The notes beneath the pieces are model-generated. The model searched no databases. It saw nothing but the letters and a program-made list of their open reading frames with translations, and had not been told where the DNA came from. Below, piece after piece: positions 1 to 10,715 of a DNA stretch of 33,812 nt (its first letter is position 1; every line of letters starts with the position of its first letter). The stretch is taken from contig CASDZP010000016.1 in assembly GCA_949285535.1 (NCBI GenBank), positions 1 through 33,812 of the forward strand, given 5' to 3'. A program made the translations under genes and the position numbers. Source of the DNA: an uncultured Alistipes sp. Lineage in GTDB: Bacteria; Bacteroidota; Bacteroidia; Bacteroidales; Rikenellaceae.

Positions 1-19
1 ACAAATACCCCTTAATTTT

Positions 20-140
20 CATAAAATTGGGTATTATTTTTCGCTTTTCTATTTTCAAATCTTCATTTTATCTTCGACAGGTTGGCAAGCGTACCCCGTA
101 ACATTCTTTTCTTTATTTTTTCGAAATCGATGCAAATTTA
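20..140 (-). promoter_or_regulatory. Possible leftward promoter and start of a truncated gene
   Basis: CAAATTTA at 133-140 reads TAAATTTG on the minus strand, matching the Bacteroidota -7 box TAnnTTTG. An ATG on the minus strand at 22-20 is followed by six open codons before the window edge (MKIKGYL). A gene running off the left edge is possible, but no clear -33 box is seen and the coding stretch is too short to judge. The rest of bases 1-188 is AT-rich with no other recognisable content. Confidence 0.25.
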
Positions 141-188
141 CTATACTTATTTTTTCAAATATGAAATCATGCCACTGAATAAAGCAAA

Positions 189-2306
189 TTATGATATACG
201 GCTTAAATCAATGGTTTTATCCTTACTTTGAGACGATTTAACCGCTTCAAGTAACAGGCTGTTCTTCTCGCTTTCCAATAGCTCATCTTCTTCAAGTATG
301 GCTTCAGCTACACCTCGCACAAATTGAAGCAGGTCATTATCTTTACCTATCGAGGCTATTTTCAGGTCTAACATGTTGCCACTCTGTTGTGTGCCTTCGA
401 GGTCTCCATAGCCGCGTAGTTTCAAATCCAATTCCGACAGCTCGAAACCGTCGGTTGTTCTGACCATTGCCTCCATTCTCTTTCGTCCGTCAGCAGATAG
501 TTTGTCGCCTGTCATCAGAATACAATACGACTGTTCGGCTCCTCGCCCTACCCTGCCCCTGAGCTGATGAAGCTGTGACAGACCGAAACGCTCGGCACTC
601 TCTATGACCATAACGGAAGCGTTGGGAACATTCACCCCCACCTCTATCACGGAAGTGGCAACCATTATGTGCGCGTGACCGTTCTTAAACATGTTCATGC
701 CGAAATCCTTATCCTGCGGTTTCATCTTGCCATGAACTATTACCGTAACGTAACGGGGCGGCGGGAAAGCTCTGACAATACTTTCATAACCGTCCTCCAC
801 ATTCTTGTAGTCCATGTTCTCAGACTCTTTGATAAGAGGATAGACAACATATACCTGACGTCCTCGCTCGATTTGGTCACGCAAAAAACCGAAAACCTGA
901 AGTCGTCGGCTGTCGAAGAAGTGCATAGTCTTGACAGGCTTTCGACCCGGCGGAAGTTCGTCTATCACCGAGACATCGAGATCGCCGTATATGGTCATCG
1001 CTAATGTTCTGGGTATGGGTGTCGCCGTCATCACGAGGACATGAGGCTCGACACTGCTTTTTGTCCAGAGACGAGAACGTTGTATCACACCGAAACGGTG
1101 TTGCTCGTCTATTATCACAAAACCGAGATTGGCGAATTGAACGCTATCTTCTATAAGGGCGTGCGTTCCTATCAATATGTTTATTTCACCAGAGCGCAAG
1201 CCCTCATCTATCATCTTACGTTCGCGCTTTTTTGTGGAACCTGTAAGCAACGCCAGTTTTACGCCGATTGTTTCGCACTGCTGACGCAATGATTCGTAGT
1301 GTTGGGTAGCGAGTATCTCGGTCGGCGCCATCATTGCCGCCTGATAACCGTTATCGACAGCCAGCAACATGCACATAAAGCCAACTACCGTTTTGCCGCT
1401 ACCGACATCGCCTTGAAGCAACCTGTTCATCTGACGTCCCGAACGTGTATCTTTACGTACCTCTCTTATAACACGTTTCTGTGCCTCGGTCAAATCAAAT
1501 TCGAGACACTCGTTATAGAAACGGTTGAATTTCTCGCCCACATTAGTGAAAACGATACCGCAACCGCGCGTCACACGCACGTTACGCTGTCGGAGAATCG
1601 ACAATTGCAATAATAACAGCTCTTCAAATTTAAGTCTGTACTGCGCACGGGACAACAGCTCTGTCGATGCGGGGAAATGGATATTCACAAGCGCCTCGCG
1701 ACGGCTCAATAAATCGAAACGTTTTATGAGATATTCGGGGAGTGTCTCCTCTATTCTGTCGGACACCAGCCCCAACAACGCGCCCATCCACTTGGTCATG
1801 TTGCGTGTAGTGACGCCCGCACGGTTCAGTTTCTCAGTGGAAGAATAGATACCGTACATATACGACACACGTTTCGACGATTCGGCAAGAGGAATGTCGA
1901 GTTCTGGATGAACCATTGACAAGACTCCGTTGAAAATAACCGACTTCCCGAAAGCGATATATTCACGCCCCACCTCTATTTTATCAATAATCCACTTGAG
2001 AGCATTAAACCACACCAAATCGACATAACCTGTGGCGTCTCGTGCCACGGCAACGAAACGACGTTTGGCACCCTCGCCCACGGCTCCTACCTTCTCGATT
2101 CGAACTCTCAACTGTATGAGCGACAAAGAATCGTCACGCATCGCCTCTTGGACGGTATAGACGCGTGTTCTGTCGATATAACGATAGGGATAAAAATTGA
2201 GAAGGTCGCCATAAGTGAATATTTCGAGCTCACGTTTTATCATTGCGGCGCGTTTTTCACCTATGCCGGGGATATATTTTATGTCGGAGAGGAAAATCTT
2301 ATCCAT
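189..2306 (-). CDS. recG: ATP-dependent DNA helicase RecG
   Basis: RecG is a monomeric double-strand DNA translocase that remodels stalled replication forks, R-loops and Holliday junctions. The 705-residue protein is of usual length and complete. Seen in order: an N-terminal wedge/OB region (about 1-240), Walker A GDVGSGKT near residue 300, the RecG-type Walker B DEQHRFGV near 400, motif III TATPIPRTLAM, and the C-terminal helicase motif QLRGRVGRG, followed by a C-terminal tail with the SELDLKLRGYGDLEG element. ATG start at 2306. It lies 36 bp downstream of the TonB-like gene on the same strand, so the two are probably cotranscribed. No terminator with a U-run is obvious after the stop. Identification is very secure. 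Confidence 0.97.
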   Translation of the reverse strand: MDKIFLSDIKYIPGIGEKRAAMIKRELEIFTYGDLLNFYPYRYIDRTRVYTVQEAMRDDSLSLIQLRVRIEKVGAVGEGAKRRFVAVARDATGYVDLVWFNALKWIIDKIEVGREYIAFGKSVIFNGVLSMVHPELDIPLAESSKRVSYMYGIYSSTEKLNRAGVTTRNMTKWMGALLGLVSDRIEETLPEYLIKRFDLLSRREALVNIHFPASTELLSRAQYRLKFEELLLLQLSILRQRNVRVTRGCGIVFTNVGEKFNRFYNECLEFDLTEAQKRVIREVRKDTRSGRQMNRLLQGDVGSGKTVVGFMCMLLAVDNGYQAAMMAPTEILATQHYESLRQQCETIGVKLALLTGSTKKRERKMIDEGLRSGEINILIGTHALIEDSVQFANLGFVIIDEQHRFGVIQRSRLWTKSSVEPHVLVMTATPIPRTLAMTIYGDLDVSVIDELPPGRKPVKTMHFFDSRRLQVFGFLRDQIERGRQVYVVYPLIKESENMDYKNVEDGYESIVRAFPPPRYVTVIVHGKMKPQDKDFGMNMFKNGHAHIMVATSVIEVGVNVPNASVMVIESAERFGLSQLHQLRGRVGRGAEQSYCILMTGDKLSADGRKRMEAMVRTTDGFELSELDLKLRGYGDLEGTQQSGNMLDLKIASIGKDNDLLQFVRGVAEAILEEDELLESEKNSLLLEAVKSSQSKDKTIDLSRIS

Positions 2307-2342
2307 GACGCCCCTTTTTGTAGCGTAACGTCATCTCGCGGG

Positions 2343-3506
2343 CTATTGCGAGAGGAACAGATATGTTATTGTACCGCTCTGTCGGGCGGGAGCCGTCTCG
2401 CTGACATTAAAGCTCGACTCCTTAGCCGCCGCTATGGCATTCGAGCAAAGACATGCATCTTCGGACGAGATACTCTTATCGACAGACGCAGAGACCACAT
2501 CACCGTTTCTGTTGACAACGATGTTGACCACTACTCTACCGCCGTTGTGACACTTGTATGAGGGTACGGGCAGATAAACAGCCGTTCTGTTTAGCAAATC
2601 ATACTCCACCGTCACATTACCGCTGACACGTGAAGCCTTACGTTCTTTCTCCTGAGAGCCTTTACGCTGGTTATTGGTACGCGGCCGTTCGTTCAGCGCG
2701 GAAAGTTCCGACTGCGCCTGCTCGTATGCGGCACGAGACGCCGCAAGTTTGGCGTTAAGCTGTTCCGCATCCTTGTATATATCGTTCGCTTTGGTACCCT
2801 TGTCGTCTTTCAGACCGCCGTCTAGCTGCGCGCGCGCATCGGACGCCGTGTTTCTGACATCTTCATAAGAGACGGGCTTCATCTCTTTTTTCTTTTCAGG
2901 TTCCTCTTGCGGCTTTTCGGGTTCTTCGACGCTCTCGGGTTCCTCAATCTCAATAAGGACACCCTGCATGACGCTTTCAGAGTCTATGTTTATACGAACC
3001 GACGCAAAGGCGAAGAGAGCGACCAGATAGACACCGACCGTTATAGATACGGCTACTTTATTGTGTTCTACCCATGTACCGAAATCTATTTTGCGTCCTA
3101 TGAAAGGCAGTCGTTTATAGAGCAGGAAGCGGTCTTTTTTCTGACCCTCGACATCGACACGTGGTTTGGACGATGATATTTCCGTGTTGACGGTCTTACC
3201 GTAAGAAATATGACTGTCGTTGAGCGACTGTACCAAATCATCGGCAAACTTGTCGTTAAGTCTTGTTTTAGACTCATCCAAAACGGTATCGGCAACCATG
3301 TCGTCGTTCTTGCGAGACAACACGAGAGCCTTACTCTGGTCGGAAGTCTTCTTTTCAGAGGCGTTGTCATCGACAAGAGGCACTCCACCCGTTCCTCCGG
3401 GGACAAAAGTATTCTTTTTCTCTCCCGCGGACGGATTTATCTCGCTGAAGAAACTGCCAGATGTAACCTCTTTTGTTGTTATGTCTTTGTTTTTATCGTC
3501 GCTCAT
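2343..3506 (-). CDS. TonB-like energy transducer, single transmembrane span
   Basis: The protein has about 387 residues. A long hydrophilic N-terminal cytoplasmic region (about 1-145) precedes one membrane helix (AVSITVGVYLVALFAFASV, roughly 150-170). Then comes a Glu/Pro/Lys-rich periplasmic linker (EEPESVEEPEKPQEEPEKK), a short coiled stretch, and a C-terminal TonB-like domain with the GGRVVVNIVVNRNGDVVSA strand pattern. TonB couples proton-motive force to outer-membrane transporters. The large N-terminal domain ahead of the membrane helix is unlike classical TonB but common in Bacteroidota paralogues. ATG at 3506 is preferred over the in-frame GTG at 3515. The gene is probably the first of an operon with recG. 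No ExbB/ExbD genes are nearby, so its partner is unknown. Confidence 0.8.
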   Translation of the reverse strand: MSDDKNKDITTKEVTSGSFFSEINPSAGEKKNTFVPGGTGGVPLVDDNASEKKTSDQSKALVLSRKNDDMVADTVLDESKTRLNDKFADDLVQSLNDSHISYGKTVNTEISSSKPRVDVEGQKKDRFLLYKRLPFIGRKIDFGTWVEHNKVAVSITVGVYLVALFAFASVRINIDSESVMQGVLIEIEEPESVEEPEKPQEEPEKKKEMKPVSYEDVRNTASDARAQLDGGLKDDKGTKANDIYKDAEQLNAKLAASRAAYEQAQSELSALNERPRTNNQRKGSQEKERKASRVSGNVTVEYDLLNRTAVYLPVPSYKCHNGGRVVVNIVVNRNGDVVSASVDKSISSEDACLCSNAIAAAKESSFNVSETAPARQSGTITYLFLSQ

Positions 3507-3564
3507 AGCAACCACGAAGATACAAATTTTTGATTTAATCGGAAACTATATCCGTTTTTTGGAA

Positions 3565-3605
3565 TAAAAAAACGACCTTTCGGCTTTCATGTAGCCGAAA
3601 GGTCG
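3565..3605 (-). terminator. Rho-independent terminator of fabI
   Basis: A 13-bp perfect stem (CGACCTTTCGGCT at 3573-3585 pairing with 3593-3605, 7-nt loop) is followed on the minus strand by a T-run (plus-strand A-run at 3566-3572). It lies just after the fabI stop codon and before the TonB-like gene. Confidence 0.9.
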
Positions 3606-3630
3606 TCGATTCGGATTATTCTAAAAGCGA

Positions 3631-4464
3631 TTATTTCTGTTCCGCTTCAGCACCCTTGCTGTAAACTTCCATTGCGCTGTGGCTCATACCTATGTTAGAG
3701 AAACCGCCGTCATGGAAGAGGTTCTGCATAGTCACTTTACGAGTGAGGTCAGAGAAGAGTGTTATAACGTAGTCCGCGCACTCGTCAGCGGTAGCGTTTC
3801 CGAGGGGAGACATGCGTTCAGAGAAGTCGAGCAGACCGTCGAAACCTGACACGCCTGAACCCGCTGTTGTAACGGTAGGTGACTGTGACACGGTGTTGAC
3901 ACGAACTTTCTTGTCACGGCCATAGATATAACCGAAGCTGCGAGCTATCGACTCAAGGAGTGATTTGGCGTCAGCCATGTCGTTGTAGCCGTAGAAGGTA
4001 CGCTGTGCAGCAACATAAGAGAGAGCCACGATAGAGCCCCAGTCGTTGATTGCGTCTTTTTTACGAGCCACCTGCATCATCTTGTGGAAAGAGATTGCAG
4101 ATATATCGAGCGTCTTCTGGAGGAAGCCGTAATCGAGGTCGTCATAAGTACGTCCTTTTCTAACGTTGGGCGACGAACCTATTGAATGAAGCACAAAGTC
4201 GATTTTACCGCCGAAGTGAGCCATTGTCTCGTCGAAAAGTTTTTCCAAGTCTTCAACAGAGGTAGCATCAGCCGCAATAACTTTGGCGTTGCATTTTTCA
4301 GCCAATTCGTTGATTGTACCCATACGGATAGATACCGCCATATTGGTGAGCACGATTTCCGCACCCTCTTCAACGGCACGTTCTGCCACTTTCCAAGCTA
4401 TGGATTTGTCGTTAAGAGCACCGAAAATGATACCCTTTTTGCCTTTTAAAAGATTGTATGACAT
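3631..4464 (-). CDS. fabI: Enoyl-[acyl-carrier-protein] reductase FabI
   Basis: FabI is the NAD(P)H-dependent short-chain reductase that performs the last reduction of each fatty-acid elongation cycle. The 277-residue protein has the ENR nucleotide-binding N-terminus (KGIIFGALNDKSIAWKVA), the catalytic Tyr-x6-Lys in YNDMADAK, and the SIGSSPN segment. Length is normal. ATG at 4464. It starts 27 bp after the stop of the Bax-inhibitor-1 gene on the same strand. CAAATTTA at 4484-4491 could be its own -7 box (TAAATTTG on the minus strand) but lacks a good -33. The strong hairpin at 3565-3605 ends the transcript. Confidence 0.95.
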   Translation of the reverse strand: MSYNLLKGKKGIIFGALNDKSIAWKVAERAVEEGAEIVLTNMAVSIRMGTINELAEKCNAKVIAADATSVEDLEKLFDETMAHFGGKIDFVLHSIGSSPNVRKGRTYDDLDYGFLQKTLDISAISFHKMMQVARKKDAINDWGSIVALSYVAAQRTFYGYNDMADAKSLLESIARSFGYIYGRDKKVRVNTVSQSPTVTTAGSGVSGFDGLLDFSERMSPLGNATADECADYVITLFSDLTRKVTMQNLFHDGGFSNIGMSHSAMEVYSKGAEAEQK

Positions 4465-4491
4465 AGTAAAAAGGTTATGTGTTCAAATTTA

Positions 4492-5196
4492 TTATTTTCT
4501 GTTACCCAAGAAACGGAGCAGGTAGAGGAAAAGGTTTATGAAGTCAAGATAGAGAGTGAGCGCACCCATCAGGGCTATCTTCTTGCCGACTTCATCTGTC
4601 TGCGCCATAGAAAGGAGCTGTTTCACTTTCTGTGTGTCGTAAGCGGTCAAGCCTGTGAACACAACGACGCCAACCAGTGAGATAATCCATGACAAGGCAT
4701 CGCTTTTAAGGAACAGATTAACCAACGTAGCTATAATCAGACCTATGAGCGCCATCATCAGGAAACTGCCCACTTTTGTGAGGTCTTTCTTGGTTGTGTA
4801 ACCGATAAGACTCATCGCGCCGAACATACCAGCTGTTATAAAGAATGTACCAGCTATTGAAGCGGCTGTGAAAGCGAGGAAGATGACCGAGAGCGTCAGA
4901 CCGTTAAGCACGGAATAGATTATGAACCACATCATCGCCGACGAGAAGCTCATTTTGGCGATACGGGCGCTGAGATATATGACAACTCCGAGTTCACCGA
5001 AAATCAATACATAGAACATGTAACGGCTTCCGAACACAAAGTTCAACATCATCTCAGAGCTTGCCGTAAACAACGACACAAGACCTGTCACAGCCAAAGC
5101 GAGACACATCCAAGCATATACTTTCTTAATGAGGGCGGAAGCGTCCACCGCGGTGGTGGTATATTCACCGACCTCTGTCTGATAATCCAATGCCAT
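4492..5196 (-). CDS. Bax inhibitor-1/YccA family integral membrane protein
   Basis: The roughly 234-residue polytopic protein has about seven hydrophobic helices, for example VYAWMCLALAVTGLVSLF near the N-terminus and ALTLYLDFINLFLYLLRFLG at the C-terminus. The BI-1 family signature is visible in the TAYDTQKVKQLL segment. Family members are membrane proteins linked to ion (Ca2+/H+) leak and protease modulation; the physiological role here is not known. The start is placed at ATG 5196 (MALDYQTEV), preceded by GGAAATT, because the upstream in-frame codon at 5205 is TTG. A -7 box on the minus strand lies at 5224-5231. fabI follows after 27 bp, suggesting a two-gene operon. Confidence 0.88.
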   Translation of the reverse strand: MALDYQTEVGEYTTTAVDASALIKKVYAWMCLALAVTGLVSLFTASSEMMLNFVFGSRYMFYVLIFGELGVVIYLSARIAKMSFSSAMMWFIIYSVLNGLTLSVIFLAFTAASIAGTFFITAGMFGAMSLIGYTTKKDLTKVGSFLMMALIGLIIATLVNLFLKSDALSWIISLVGVVVFTGLTAYDTQKVKQLLSMAQTDEVGKKIALMGALTLYLDFINLFLYLLRFLGNRK

Positions 5197-5223
5197 AATT
5201 TCCAAATTTTTAATTTATAGACG

Positions 5224-5231
5224 CAAAGATA
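5224..5231 (-). promoter_or_regulatory. -7 box of the Bax-inhibitor-1/fabI transcript
   Basis: CAAAGATA on the plus strand is TATCTTTG on the minus strand, an exact Bacteroidota -7 box (TAnnTTTG), 28 bp before the start codon. No well-placed TTTG -33 box is seen, so confidence is moderate. Confidence 0.55.
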
Positions 5232-5468
5232 ATAAGAAAAGTTCAAAAAAAAACATTTTGCCGTTTATTGCGCATTCACGGCATCCGAAAAATGGGATGT
5301 TTTCCTGCTACGTTTACAAAAAACGTGCAGTTCTAAACGCACAAGTCGATAGCTGTCAAATTTCACGTTCACGACACCAGAACAAGCCGTTTTACACATC
5401 CAACAACGGTTTCCGAACATCATCCGTCCTCATTATGTCACACCAAACAGAACAAACTCCTTTTTCAA

Positions 5469-5500
5469 TTTGCTCAACCGTATCGAAAAAGTTATCTTTG
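5469..5500 (+). promoter_or_regulatory. thiC-tyrS promoter
   Basis: TTTG at 5469-5472 and TATCTTTG at 5493-5500 are separated by 20 bp, an ideal Bacteroidota -33/-7 pair. Transcription would start near 5507, leaving a very short leader before thiC. The rest of the gap (5206-5517) shows no gene. No TPP-riboswitch core (CTGAGA, ACCTGA) was found in it by eye. Confidence 0.85.
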
Positions 5501-5514
5501 CATCTATTATTTAA

Positions 5515-7083
<1,569 letters not shown>

Positions 7084-7087
7084 ATAG

Positions 7088-8383
7088 ATGGAAAAAGATT
7101 TTATTAAGGAGCTCGAATGGCGCGGCATGATTCACGACATCATGCCGGGAACTGACGAGCAGTTAAAGAAAGAGATGACCACGGCATACGTGGGTATCGA
7201 CCCCACCGCCGACTCGCTTCACATCGGTCACCTTGTCAGCGTGATGATAATGAAGCACTTTCAGGCGGCAGGACACAAACCTATCATACTCGTAGGCGGC
7301 GCCACAGGTATGATTGGCGACCCATCGGGCAAATCGCTCGAACGCAACCTTCTCGACGAGGAGACCCTGCGTCACAATCAGGAGGCGATACGCAAACAGC
7401 TCTCTCACCTCATTGACTTCGAGAGCGACGCTCCCAACGCGGCGGAGCTTGTCAACAACTACGACTGGATGAAAGACCAGACCTTCCTTTCATTCATCCG
7501 TGACGTGGGCAAACTGATAACCGTCAACTACATGATGGCAAAAGACTCTGTCAAGAAGCGTTTCAACGGTGAGGGCGAGGGTATGTCGTTCACAGAGTTC
7601 ACCTATCAGCTCGTTCAGGGCTTCGACTTCCTGACACTCTATCAGACCAAGAACTGCAAACTCCAGATGGGCGGTTCCGACCAGTGGGGCAACATCACCA
7701 CCGGTACGGAGCTTATACGCCGCAAGTGCGGTGGCGAGGCGTACGCCATAACCTGTCCTCTCATCAAGAAAGCGGACGGCACGAAATTCGGTAAGACGGA
7801 GTCGGGCAACGTATGGCTCGACGCCCGCTACACCTCTCCCTACAAGTTCTATCAGTTCTGGCTCAATGTATCTGACGAGGACGCCGAACGTTACATCAAG
7901 ATATTCACCATGCTCGACAAAGAGACTATCGACGCCCTTATCGAGGAACATCGTCAGGCGCCGCATCTCCGTCTCCTTCAGAAACGTCTCTCTGAAGAGG
8001 TTACCTGCATGATACACTCGCGCGAGGAGTGGGAGAAAGCGGTTCAGGCATCGGGCATTCTTTTCGGCAACGCCACGACCGACGCTCTCAAGTCGCTGGA
8101 TGAGGCTACCCTGCTTCAGGTATTCGAGGGTGTACCCATGTTCAATGTCAACAAGTCAGACATTGAAAGCGGCATTCCCTTCTCCACCCTCTTCACGGAG
8201 AAAGCGGCGGTATTCGCATCCAAAGGCGAGCTTCGCCGTTTGGTTCAGGGCGGTGGCATTTCTCTCAACAAGGAGAAAATCACCGACAGCGAATCGGCAG
8301 TCGATACAAGTCGCCTTATTGCGGGTAAATACATGCTCGTTCAGAAAGGTAAAAAGAACTACTATTTGATTCAGGTACTTTAA
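7088..8383 (+). CDS. tyrS: Tyrosyl-tRNA synthetase
   Basis: This class I synthetase charges tRNA-Tyr. The 431-residue protein carries the HIGH signature in [12 protein letters not shown], the second signature as KFGKTESGN in place of KMSKS (usual for this TyrRS type), the [11 protein letters not shown] tyrosine-site motif, and a C-terminal S4-like RNA-binding domain ([17 protein letters not shown]). ATG at 7088 lies 4 bp after the thiC stop, so it is translated from the thiC transcript. The strong terminator at 8401-8436 follows directly. Length and motifs are normal. Confidence 0.97.
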   Translation: MEKDFIKELEWRGMIHDIMPGTDEQLKKEMTTAYVGIDPTADSLHIGHLVSVMIMKHFQAAGHKPIILVGGATGMIGDPSGKSLERNLLDEETLRHNQEAIRKQLSHLIDFESDAPNAAELVNNYDWMKDQTFLSFIRDVGKLITVNYMMAKDSVKKRFNGEGEGMSFTEFTYQLVQGFDFLTLYQTKNCKLQMGGSDQWGNITTGTELIRRKCGGEAYAITCPLIKKADGTKFGKTESGNVWLDARYTSPYKFYQFWLNVSDEDAERYIKIFTMLDKETIDALIEEHRQAPHLRLLQKRLSEEVTCMIHSREEWEKAVQASGILFGNATTDALKSLDEATLLQVFEGVPMFNVNKSDIESGIPFSTLFTEKAAVFASKGELRRLVQGGGISLNKEKITDSESAVDTSRLIAGKYMLVQKGKKNYYLIQVL

Positions 8384-8400
8384 TATTTAGTACAAATACA

Positions 8401-8440
8401 AAAAAGAGTGAAGTCCGTTACGGCTTCACTCTTTTTATAT
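8401..8440 (+). terminator. Terminator after tyrS
   Basis: A 13-bp stem (AAAAAGAGTGAAG at 8401-8413 with CTTCACTCTTTTT at 8424-8436) ends in a T-run. The A-run on the other side makes it potentially bidirectional. The following 8441-8579 is AT-rich with no gene or repeat seen. Confidence 0.9.
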
Positions 8441-8579
8441 CTATATTTATTAAAAATATATGACTAAGACAGTGGTTTTTACTTTTTAAGACAAATATAT
8501 ATTTATACGCAATCAGAATGGCTTGTATTTTCTGCATCCGGCGAAATGTTCCTTAAATATGTAAGAGTAAGACCTCTTT

Positions 8580-8629
8580 AATCGGTAAGAATAACTAAAG
8601 GTCAGCGGTTATTATTATTCTTACCGATT
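8580..8629. repeat. 15-bp inverted repeat spanning the priA stop codon
   Basis: AATCGGTAAGAATAA at 8580-8594 is the exact reverse complement of 8615-8629, with a 20-nt loop. The 8615-8629 arm is priA coding sequence (the codons around SVRI) and the 8580-8594 arm lies just past the stop. There is no U-run after it on the minus strand, so it is not a canonical terminator. Confidence 0.8.
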
Positions 8630-10655
8630 TGAATTGTTCTTTACTTATACATTTAGCCAACATGCTTTTTGCCCGTTTAAGATTTGCGCTCCGCTCTATA
8701 CGTATGGTGATACTGCGCAGATACTCTCCACGTATTTTATCGACGGGTGGAATGGCGACGTCACCCGTGCGGGTACCGAAGAGACGTTTACACTCGGAGG
8801 CAAGTTCTTCGGCTGTCTTTTCGAGACGGGCAAGGTCACGATGTTTCAGTTTCAGCTCTATGAGCTTGAAGAATGGCGGATACATGTAACGGCGACGCTC
8901 CTCTATCTCACGATTGAACATGGAGAGATAATCGAAGTTTATAACGTCACCAACTATACGCCTTATATCTCTGGACGACTGAATTATAAGTTCGCCACGT
9001 GAAGTACCCCGACACATACGGCCCGCCACCTGAACCAATATCTGAAACGTACGCTCGGCAGCCCTGAAATCGGGGAAACACAACATGTTGTCGGCGTTGA
9101 CCACGCCTACAAGACCGATATTCTTGAAGTCGAAACCCTTGCTTATCATCTGTGTACCCACTATTATGTCGGCGTCACCAGATGATATTTTGGCAAGCAC
9201 CTCTTTCAACGCCCTCTGTGAGCGTGATATGTCGGCGTCAAGCCTTACGACACGAGCATCAGGCAGGAATCGTTCCAGTTTTTCCTCTATATTTTCCGTA
9301 CCTATCCCATCCGTGGTCATGTTGTGCGAACCGCATACGGGACACACACGCATCACGGGAGAGGCGTGACCGCAATAGTGACATTCGAGACGCTCTTTGA
9401 CCCTGTGATATGTCAGAGAGACGTTGCAGTGGGGGCACATTGGCGTATAACCGCATTCGAGACACTCTATTCGGGAGCTGTAACCGCGCCTGTTCTGAAA
9501 GAGTATCACCTGCTCGCCCGCCTCTATCACCTCACGCATACGACGTATAAGATAGGTGCTCAGATAACGTGTATCGGCGTTGTAGCCGTTCTCACGTTTC
9601 TCCTTGCTGGCAATGGTACGTTTGTCTATTATTGTAACCTTGGGGTTGGCAAGACCGTTGTAACGCTCTTTCAGCTCCACAAGAGCATACTTCCCGTTCA
9701 GAGCGTTATAGAAACTCTCGACCGAGGGTGTAGCCGTTGTCAGCAAGGTACGCGCGCCGTGCAGATGCGCGAGCATTATGGCGGCGTCACGCGCGCTATA
9801 CCTCGGAGCGGGTTCACTCTGACGATAGCCGGGGTCCTGTTCCTCGTCTATTATGACGAGGTCGAGACGCTCGAACGGCAGCGCCACGACAGCACGTGTG
9901 CCCACAACCAACGCTCCCGACTCGCCATGCAGTATAAGATTATATACAGCCTGACGGGCGGCGGGGGTGTTACGTGAATTATATAGTGTCATGGTGTTGC
10001 CGAAGTGCGCCGACAGACGCTCCACAAGCTGTGTGGAGAGGGCGATTTCAGGTATAAGCAACATCACGTTGCCGCCTTTGAGTATCGTCTCGGCTATCAG
10101 GTGCATATAAATCTCCGTCTTGCCCGCGCCCGCCACACCATAGAGCAGAGCAGGACGTTTCGTGTCGAACGCGCTCTTTACACCGTCGAGAGCCGTCTGC
10201 TGTGCCGCCGTGAGACGAGGAAGCTCTCCCGTGACGGGTTCTGCACTCTGACGAGCCTGCAACTGTTTGAAACGGCGGCTGCCTATCGTAGTGGGAGTAA
10301 GGGCAAAACTGTCGTCGGCACTCTCTTTCATTGTTTCGAGCTTCATGGTCGAGGGTAGAAAGTGCAACATGACCTCGCCGAGAGTACACATATAATACTC
10401 CGACAGCCAACGCCATAGCGCCAACTGACGCTGTGTAACCACGGGCATGGGGTCTATGACGGAGGCTATCGGCCTTAGCTCCAGTCCTACCGCCTCACCC
10501 TCATGAATCTCCGCCACGACGGCGGCATGCACCTTGCGTTCGCCTAACTCCACGGTCACACGAGAGCCCACCCTCACATCGCCCTCAAGCGACGGGGGAA
10601 CGCTGTAACTCAACAGCTCTCGTAGCGCCAATGGCAACAGGACGGTTACATACAT
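8595..10655 (-). CDS. priA: Primosomal protein N' (replication restart helicase PriA)
   Basis: PriA recognises abandoned forks and D-loops and reloads the replicative helicase. The 686-residue protein has the N-terminal DNA-binding domain, Walker A GVAGAGKTE near residue 175, a Walker B reading DEEQ (the family norm is DEEH) near 270, and the paired zinc-binding cysteines in CLECGYTPMCPHC and CHYCGH...CPVCG. The later helicase motifs are in GTQMISKGFDF and QVAGRMCRG. ATG at 10655. It lies 60 bp downstream of dnaG on the same strand, a sensible replication operon. The last codons form one arm of the inverted repeat at 8580-8629. Confidence 0.96.
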   Translation of the reverse strand: MYVTVLLPLALRELLSYSVPPSLEGDVRVGSRVTVELGERKVHAAVVAEIHEGEAVGLELRPIASVIDPMPVVTQRQLALWRWLSEYYMCTLGEVMLHFLPSTMKLETMKESADDSFALTPTTIGSRRFKQLQARQSAEPVTGELPRLTAAQQTALDGVKSAFDTKRPALLYGVAGAGKTEIYMHLIAETILKGGNVMLLIPEIALSTQLVERLSAHFGNTMTLYNSRNTPAARQAVYNLILHGESGALVVGTRAVVALPFERLDLVIIDEEQDPGYRQSEPAPRYSARDAAIMLAHLHGARTLLTTATPSVESFYNALNGKYALVELKERYNGLANPKVTIIDKRTIASKEKRENGYNADTRYLSTYLIRRMREVIEAGEQVILFQNRRGYSSRIECLECGYTPMCPHCNVSLTYHRVKERLECHYCGHASPVMRVCPVCGSHNMTTDGIGTENIEEKLERFLPDARVVRLDADISRSQRALKEVLAKISSGDADIIVGTQMISKGFDFKNIGLVGVVNADNMLCFPDFRAAERTFQILVQVAGRMCRGTSRGELIIQSSRDIRRIVGDVINFDYLSMFNREIEERRRYMYPPFFKLIELKLKHRDLARLEKTAEELASECKRLFGTRTGDVAIPPVDKIRGEYLRSITIRIERSANLKRAKSMLAKCISKEQFKSVRIIITADL

Positions 10656-10715
10656 GACGGTATGGTCTTGGTATTATATTATTATATGGTATTATTACGC
10701 CGATAGTCTGCTGAC

